Origin: Toxotes chatareus
Lineage: Eukaryota; Chordata; Actinopteri; Toxotidae
Length of the DNA stretch: 64,000 bases
Direction: 5' to 3'
Assembly: GCA_016801885.1 (NCBI GenBank)
Contig: CM028903.1
Span: 15,772,535 to 15,836,534 of the forward strand
Shown here: in pieces, positions 60,976 through 64,000 of the stretch
Position numbering within the stretch: the first letter of the stretch is position 1
How the letters are laid out: each line of letters opens with the position of its first letter
Notes under the pieces: model-generated
Database searches by the model: none
What the model saw: only the letters and a program-made list of their open reading frames with translations
Told to the model about the DNA's origin: nothing
Position numbers and translations under genes: made by a program

Positions 60976-62116
60976 GCAGAACACAATCAGTTCATTGACT
61001 TATCTACACTTAGATCACGCAACTCATAAACTATTAAGCACATAACAGTGAGATTTTCATGGTGTCGTATTACTGTATTATGTAGTGACAGCAGATTTTT
61101 ATCCTACATATTAAGCACTCCTGCAAGTTATACTAGTTAAACTATAACACAGTATTTACTAAGTTCACAGAATAAGACTTTACGGCCACATGGTTTATGT
61201 GTCATTCAAATGTTTTGCTTTGTTATTATTTAATGTGAAGGATTTTGTAACATAAGTGCACAAGTTCCAAGAAACATACATTGTCCCCTTAACCTCTCGT
61301 CTTAGAATCATTTCTCTTTGATCCTTTACTAAAAATAAGAAGAAGAAAGAAAGAAAAAAAGAAAGAAAGAAAGAAACTTGGACCCTAATCACTAGGTCAT
61401 CACTTCTTCCAGTTTCATACATTTTCTCCCTCTCCTGTCCCTCAGGGAGGGGGAGGTGGACTGGGCAGTCAAACTGATGATGTGGCTATTCTTCCTTTTA
61501 AGTGCCAACTCAACAAATTCCAAGATAAACCAAACTGTTAGCTATACAGAACAATCTTGTAATAATTTCATGACCGTGATAAAACTGAGAAGTTTAAAAA
61601 GACTGCAGCAGAAAGAAGACGACATAGGCACAGAGAAGCAGCGCAAAAAAGAAAAGTAAAAAAAGAAAGAGAGAGAGAGTTCATACCTGTGAGTCAGACA
61701 CAAATAGAATAAAGATAAACAGACAAACCAGGACAGCCAGAAAAAAAGCGAAAAAAGAGACAGTCACGGAAACAAGCAAACCACAATAAGAGTGAGGCTG
61801 ACTTGGTACTAAGGCACAATAAAGTAACTAATGACTCCCTAAGCTAATACAGGACAAGCATTAAATTCAGACTGATTAAATTGCTGGGTGGGTATTTAAT
61901 GGAACCATTTTAACCTCTAACAGTGTGGAAAATGTCTCTCTCTCTCTCTGTATCTGGTATAAAACAAACGAGCTCTGTTCAGTTGTGGCAACTTCTAATA
62001 AGATATTTTGTTAAACAAACAGAGATGCCACTTCCGGCTCTTTTGGATCCACAGTGTGCTGTTTTGTGTGGCAAATAAAATTCATTTAATCTAATTCAGG
62101 CAACTGGTTGTACAAG

Positions 62117-62142
62117 TTTTTTTTTTTTTTTTTTTTTTTTTT
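62117..62142. repeat. T-tract, about 26 bp
   Basis: A homopolymer T run in GOLIM4 intron 1; on the gene's strand it is an A-tract. It could be the tail of a decayed retroelement, but no element body was recognised. Confidence 0.9.
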
Positions 62143-63272
62143 AAACAGGTCAAACATTTACTGGTCAAAATATTTAACTTGAACTTTGTGACTATCATTT
62201 ATTACCCACCGTAATAAGTAAGCCATCAATGTTCACTGCCCAGACTGTGTTATTTTCATAACTTCACATCATAAGGCCGCCTCAGATGTAACAAATGACC
62301 TTCAGGTTTAATGCCTGAAATCCAACAAACTCCAAATAACGAGCTCTACACATTCTTTCTTTTCAGCTACATCAGATTAGGGAGGTTTTCTTCCGTTTGT
62401 TGGAGGCGCTGTACCCTCTCAGTTGTTCCAAAGATGAGGTAGCCATGTAGCTCTTAGCTCTCAGCTCAGGCCCCACTACACACACCCTGTCTCTAGGGGA
62501 CGACATGGACAAGCTGGGCAACGGCTACAAAGAAGCTACAGACTAAAAAAGGATGTTATCTGAATGTGCTTCTGAGTTCTCAAAACCCTCTAATATTGCC
62601 ACGAGGCAAATGCATTATTTACATACAGTGCTTAACTTAGAAACTCAATTTGCTTCACACAAATATAACATGGCAAGGTTAAAAGATTAAAAGAGAAGAT
62701 TAAATGAAATGAAATTTAGGTTGGAAATATAAAATGCATTTTTTAAAACTTATTTTCTCCTTTACTTTGCATTTCAAATCATTCCAATGTGACAAAATTA
62801 CAAACAAGAAAATAACAAATAACCTTAGAGTCACCTTTTCTAACCCAACCCAAAGTAACACCTCAACAATATAACTGTGAATATTCAGATGCAAAGATTG
62901 GTACCACAACTTGCTGGTGTTTCAGGGTCTACCACTCCCACAAACACACACCTACACACTTTTTATTTATTTTACACCTTCTCTTATGTCTGTCTGTCCT
63001 GGTTCAGTGAGCATGGGAATGAACATTTATTGTTTGAGCCTCTCCCAGCAGACCAATGAAACATTTCCCTTACAGTGTGGTTAAAGTGAGAACAAGGGAG
63101 TTCTCTATGATGGTGACCTTTACTGGCCTACTGGTTTAGATGTGGAGAAGCCTGGATTGGCCAGAATTGGCCTGTGGTGTGGACTCTGAATGCTATCAAT
63201 CACACAGGGAAATGGGCTCCAGGGTTTTGTCTGTATTGTGTTTGTGTGTGTGTTCTCGCTTACACTCTCACT

Positions 63273-63326
<54 letters not shown>
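63273..63326. repeat. (CA)n microsatellite
   Basis: A CA tract of about 54 bp in GOLIM4 intron 1, with a short TG tract just before it (63241-63252). Confidence 0.95.
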
Positions 63327-63328
<2 letters not shown>

Positions 63329-64000
63329 AGACCAACTCAATCTAGAGGGGAGTGAGATTCAATACATCTTAACTTGTGCCAATAACAGAGAAGGTGTTGT
63401 ATGAATGGTTCACGTGTGCTGTACCTATTTTGCCTGGTTGATAAAGGAGCTTTACACTGTAACATTTACTGTTATCAGCAAGTAATCTGTCTCAATCTGC
63501 TCTACATCTAGGTCACGACCTGCACTGGGCCACAAATCCGAAAACTTGAAATGAGACATGAGCTGATCCAGGATCACATATTAGGCCACAGAAACATAAG
63601 ATACATATCTTTTCATACACCAGCCAGATTTTCCAATTTACAAGACAACGTTTTGGTGAGTTTAGTTCACAGCTTTCACTGCACTACAGGTCAAACGCTA
63701 CAACAGTATATGCATCTGAGTCTACATCCTTGAGCTTCTCATTGTAACTGCACAAATTCATTTCAGTTCCTTTATTTTTATCTTTTGTTCATCAAAGAAG
63801 GCAGGACAAACGTGCTCAAAGCTTCTACTGAAATATATTGGTGGTTTCAAACTTCCTCCTACTGGTAAAGAGCCCACACAATCACCATTACACCCTGCAA
63901 TTACACATTTAAATATGTGTAAACTAGACATGTTTCTGACTCACTGAAATTGTAACTCAGTTAATCTGAGAAACCTCAGACAGGTGGGAACCTGGCAAGA

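Larger units (their letters stand above)
59775..64000. other. golim4: GOLIM4 first intron, running off the right edge
   Basis: The exon for the N-terminal tail, membrane anchor and first coiled-coil residues was searched for on the minus strand and not found, so it should lie beyond 64000. The intron holds a dispersed repeat fragment (about 60905-60975), (GAAA)n at 61335-61377, a T-tract at 62117-62142 and (CA)n at 63273-63326. Confidence 0.6.

Noticed and set aside
62500..62545. Plus-strand piece reading GDDMDKLGNGYKEATD then stop after a CTAG
   Set aside because: Protein-like, but very short, with no partner exon of matching phase and no neighbouring gene on this strand.

Overview
The window is vertebrate nuclear DNA, almost certainly from a ray-finned (teleost) fish. 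Genes are split by GT-AG introns, long (CA)n/(TG)n microsatellites are frequent, and several stretches resemble dispersed teleost repeats. The protein products are clear vertebrate orthologues. No bacterial features, CRISPR array, tRNA or rRNA gene was seen. Exon borders below were built by hand by matching splice sites and reading phases on both strands; no alignment or database search was run.

Layout, left to right: (1) WDR49 on the minus strand, ten coding exons from 10540 down to 188, with its 3' part beyond the left edge. (2) A previously unrecognised short coding run of three phase-compatible exons on the minus strand, 14324 to 12251, between WDR49 and PDCD10. (3) PDCD10 (CCM3), minus strand, seven coding exons from 19501 to 14955, apparently complete at 210 residues. 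(4) SERPINI1 (neuroserpin), plus strand, a likely non-coding first exon ending at 22964 and eight coding exons 33395-38702, complete at 416 residues. PDCD10 and SERPINI1 are head to head and probably share a promoter region at about 22.0-22.9 kb. (5) An unnamed leucine-rich-repeat gene, plus strand, seven coding exons 41935-47027, 301 residues. (6) GOLIM4 (GPP130), minus strand, fourteen coding exons from 59774 to 51472, lacking only the exon for the cytosolic tail and membrane anchor, which should lie beyond the right edge.

From memory, the order WDR49-PDCD10-SERPINI1-GOLIM4 with these orientations matches human 3q26, so this is an old conserved block. The genes do not form a pathway: PDCD10 is a CCM/STRIPAK scaffold, neuroserpin a secreted tPA inhibitor, GOLIM4 a Golgi-endosome cycling protein, and WDR49 a poorly characterised WD-repeat protein.

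The most interesting object is the LRR gene. Its first exon is preceded by a perfect RFX X-box (41795-41807), its product begins with a myristoylation-like Met-Gly-x-x-x-Ser, and it ends in a CaaX-like Cys-Asn-Ile-Leu. This suggests a doubly lipidated, possibly ciliary membrane protein. Other points are the short three-exon gene, WDR49 exons flanked by complementary UG and CA repeats, a decayed copy of the end of WDR49 exon 3 in the next intron, and a cluster of unusual GTC splice donors in GOLIM4.
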